In this document: positions 62,234-62,426 of the stretch, in pieces
Layout of the letters: each line of letters begins with the position of its first letter
Numbering within the stretch: position 1 is the first letter of the stretch
Source: Eisenbergiella tayi
GTDB taxonomy: Bacteria; Bacillota; Clostridia; Lachnospirales; Lachnospiraceae
Length of the DNA: 62,426 nucleotides
NCBI RefSeq assembly: GCF_001881565.1
Contig: NZ_MPDJ01000011.1
Coordinates: forward strand, 1 to 62,426
Direction: 5' to 3'
The notes under the pieces: model-generated
Database searches by the model: none
The model's input: only the letters and a program-made list of their open reading frames with translations
What the model was told of the DNA's origin: nothing
Program-made: the position numbers and the translations under genes

Positions 62234-62338
62234 ATTTCCTCCATCCTCTCTGTCCGGACGCATTCCTTTGGAGTCTGCTCTTTGGTTCCTCCTGTTCCTG
62301 CCCCTGGCTCCGCACCTTCTGCATGGGCCGCCGATCGG

Positions 62339-62426
62339 CAAGGTTCCTGTGCAGGCACGCTCTCGCTCGGATAAACACGCAGCGGTACTAAGGCTGCAAA
62401 GGACGCAGCCTAAGGACCGGCGAGTT
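62339..62426. repeat. Structured repeat element, copy 2 (cut by window end)
   Basis: From GCAAGGTTCCTGT to the window end this matches the centre and inner arm of the 281-bp palindrome (15241-15521, read on the minus strand) at about 76 of 87 positions. The core hairpin is GGCTGC (62393-62398) with GCAGCC (62406-62411). In copy 1 the same stem is GGTTGC/GCAACC, a compensatory change. The left flank does not contain the long outer arm of copy 1, so copies differ in extent. Confidence 0.88.

Noticed and set aside
1..62426. CRISPR arrays and rRNA genes
   Set aside because: No regularly spaced short repeats with unique spacers and no rRNA sequence were seen.

Overview
The window is a chromosomal segment of a spore-forming, low-to-mid GC member of the Clostridia, most likely a gut Lachnospiraceae species. 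The evidence is the spoIIIA sporulation operon, a Gram-positive PolC, the nusA/infB and pyrH/frr/uppS/cdsA/dxr/rseP/ispG/polC gene orders, strong AGGAGG ribosome binding sites, and several intracellular glycoside hydrolases (GH5, GH31, GH36, GH127). Genus cannot be fixed from the sequence alone. Almost every gene lies on the minus strand, so transcription runs from high to low coordinates.

Layout. (1) 1-4660 is a decayed accessory zone: a small unknown gene, an IS256-type transposase, a broken phage lysin, a phage-like small protein, an AT-rich histidine phosphatase, a broken IS200-type TnpA and a truncated phage integrase. It abuts the 3' end of the spoIIIA operon exactly where spoIIIAH should be. 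(2) 4662-9053 is spoIIIAA-AG with a good sigma-E-like promoter; spoIIIAH is absent. (3) 9234-24342 is the translation/RNA block rimP-nusA-ylxR-ylxQ-infB-rbfA-nrnA-truB-ribF, then (interrupted by a Na/Pi transporter and an NlpC/P60 hydrolase) rpsO-pnp. The Na/Pi transporter has five 11-bp-spaced TTTACA-like boxes (a Pho-box array) in front of it, and a 281-bp giant palindrome separates it from ribF. (4) 24479-28596 is a heterodimeric ABC exporter plus MarR regulator, with a consensus promoter overlapped by a MarR-type palindrome. (5) 28838-36802 holds small unknown genes, including a tandem pair of diverged paralogues, a tRNA-Glu, a GH5 + GH31 pair with a candidate activator site, and an odd two-kinase fusion lacking its first N-lobe. 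(6) 36884-54547 is the polC-ispG and rseP-dxr-cdsA-uppS-frr-pyrH cell-envelope/isoprenoid/replication block, split by an OpuC-type osmoprotectant transporter, a GH36 alpha-galactosidase, a small membrane protein and a DUF3048 protein. (7) 54574-62233 holds an Hpt protein, an HD-GYP response regulator, TrkA/TrkH potassium uptake, a secreted SGNH hydrolase and a GH127 beta-L-arabinofuranosidase.

The most unusual signal is a dispersed structured repeat. One copy is the 281-bp near-perfect palindrome at 15241-15521; a second, about 87% identical over its core, runs off the right edge of the window (62339-62426). The core hairpin shows a compensatory T-A to C-G change between the two copies. Other points worth a second look are the missing spoIIIAH, the asymmetric ATP sites of the exporter pair, the Pho-box array, the 21-bp-spaced direct repeat before the GH31 gene, and the paralogous proteins of unknown function at 30008-31174.
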